From the NCBI GenBank assembly GCA_024685975.1, contig JAIBDZ010000007.1, positions 1 through 64,000 of the forward strand: DNA of 64,000 nucleotides. The letters are read 5' to 3'. A model generated the notes under the pieces. That model had not been told where the DNA came from. It searched no databases and saw only the letters and a program-made list of their open reading frames with translations. The position numbers and the translations under genes are program-made. Shown in pieces: positions 63,649 through 64,000 of this stretch. Origin of the DNA: Piscirickettsiaceae bacterium. Its GTDB lineage: Bacteria; Pseudomonadota; Gammaproteobacteria; Nitrosococcales; Methylophagaceae. How positions within the stretch are numbered: the stretch's first letter is position 1; the number at the start of each line of letters is the position of its first letter.

Positions 63649-64000
63649 ATGAAATATCCATATAAAGCTACTTTAACCCTTTTCATCGGCTTTATGGCTC
63701 CGTCCTTTGATGTCTTATCGTTTGATGGGGCTGCAGGAGCTAGTCCAGAAACCATTCTACTAGCACCAGGATATGGTGAGTTGAACTTTGAGGCACCTAA
63801 AGTGGGCAGTTATTCGCTGCCTACTTTAGGCAATGCCGCCGATGCCACCGTTGTTAATACCGATGGCGAAGAGGTGCAATATCACGATCTTTTTAAAGGT
63901 AAATACACCTTGTTAAATTTCATGTATACCCGTTGTAATGATATCAACGGCTGCCCCCTTTCTCATTTAGTGTATAGCCGAATTAAAGATTTAGCGGCAC
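63649..64000 (+). CDS. SCO1/SenC-family protein, 5' part
   Basis: Runs off the right edge, hence absent from the ORF track. ATG 63649 follows GAAGGAA. The visible 117 residues include a hydrophobic N-terminus (a possible signal or anchor) and the thioredoxin-like SCO domain from about residue 50 (FEAPKVGSYSLPTL; DGEEVQYHDLFKGKYTLLNF). The metal/redox motif reads YTRCNDINGCPLS, a CX5C spacing where classical SCO1 has CX3C. In mtoX operons the SCO protein is thought to deliver copper to MtoX. 44 bp separate it from mtoX. Confidence 0.87.
   Translation, partial: MKYPYKATLTLFIGFMAPSFDVLSFDGAAGASPETILLAPGYGELNFEAPKVGSYSLPTLGNAADATVVNTDGEEVQYHDLFKGKYTLLNFMYTRCNDINGCPLSHLVYSRIKDLAA

Overview
The window reads as a chromosomal segment of a marine-type methylotrophic gammaproteobacterium, most likely Methylophaga or a close relative. 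This is inferred from gene content and an AT-leaning but mostly unremarkable base composition, not from rRNA (none is present). Three things point there: formaldehyde-activating enzyme and methenyl-H4MPT cyclohydrolase inside a methanopterin/methanofuran cofactor cluster, a periplasmic methanethiol oxidase gene followed by a SCO-family gene, and otherwise standard gammaproteobacterial housekeeping neighbourhoods (pilMNOPQ-aroKB-damX, miaB-ybeZ-ybeY-corC-lnt, groES, ilvD, argA, gatB).

Layout: 0-1 kb, groES with a textbook sigma-32 promoter (groL lies off the left edge) and fxsA. 1-4.1 kb, a porin and an EAL-CBS-GGDEF c-di-GMP protein. 4.1-8.2 kb, an arsenate island: an ArsC-fold protein that lacks its catalytic cysteine, then arsR, an ArsJ-associated GAPDH and arsJ, which export arsenate as 1-arseno-3-phosphoglycerate. 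8.2-16.5 kb, housekeeping genes (yccA, HPF, LysR, ilvD, argA, rppH, a HAD phosphatase, gatB). 16.5-18.2 kb, an accessory patch: an unknown membrane/coiled-coil protein and about 800 bp of non-coding DNA carrying three copies of a structured element whose stems change in sequence but keep pairing. 18.2-32.2 kb, gshA, the type IV pilus chemosensory operon (pilGHIJ-chpA-chpC, without pilK or chpB), slt and cca.

32.2-41.6 kb holds the C1 cluster: mch, a RimK-like ligase, a CitG-like protein, fae, a HisA-like protein on the other strand, then a tight run for cofactor building (MfnD-like ligase, TIGR03123-type protein, pabB, MfnE-like kinase, MfnA-like decarboxylase). Fae condenses formaldehyde with H4MPT and Mch carries the C1 unit onward. 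The other genes plausibly make H4MPT and methanofuran, with PabB supplying p-aminobenzoate. 41.6-53.7 kb: damX-like, aroB, aroK, pilQPONM, ponA and a BepA-like protease. 53.7-61.2 kb: rpmE, a methyltransferase, trkH, lnt, corC, ybeY, ybeZ, miaB, all on the minus strand.

61.2-62.2 kb is a 1-kb AT-rich region with no long ORF. It contains a CRP-like palindrome, a 14-bp direct repeat, a 33-codon ORF with a good ribosome binding site that ends inside a 10-bp hairpin, and a further dyad, all upstream of the methanethiol oxidase gene. The window ends inside a SCO-family gene with an unusual CX5C motif.

Most promising for follow-up: the ArsC-like protein with Ser10 and Asn105 in place of the nucleophile and general acid, the three-copy structured element at 17.4-18.2 kb, and the leader region upstream of the methanethiol oxidase gene. 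No tRNA, rRNA, CRISPR array, insertion sequence or prophage was seen.
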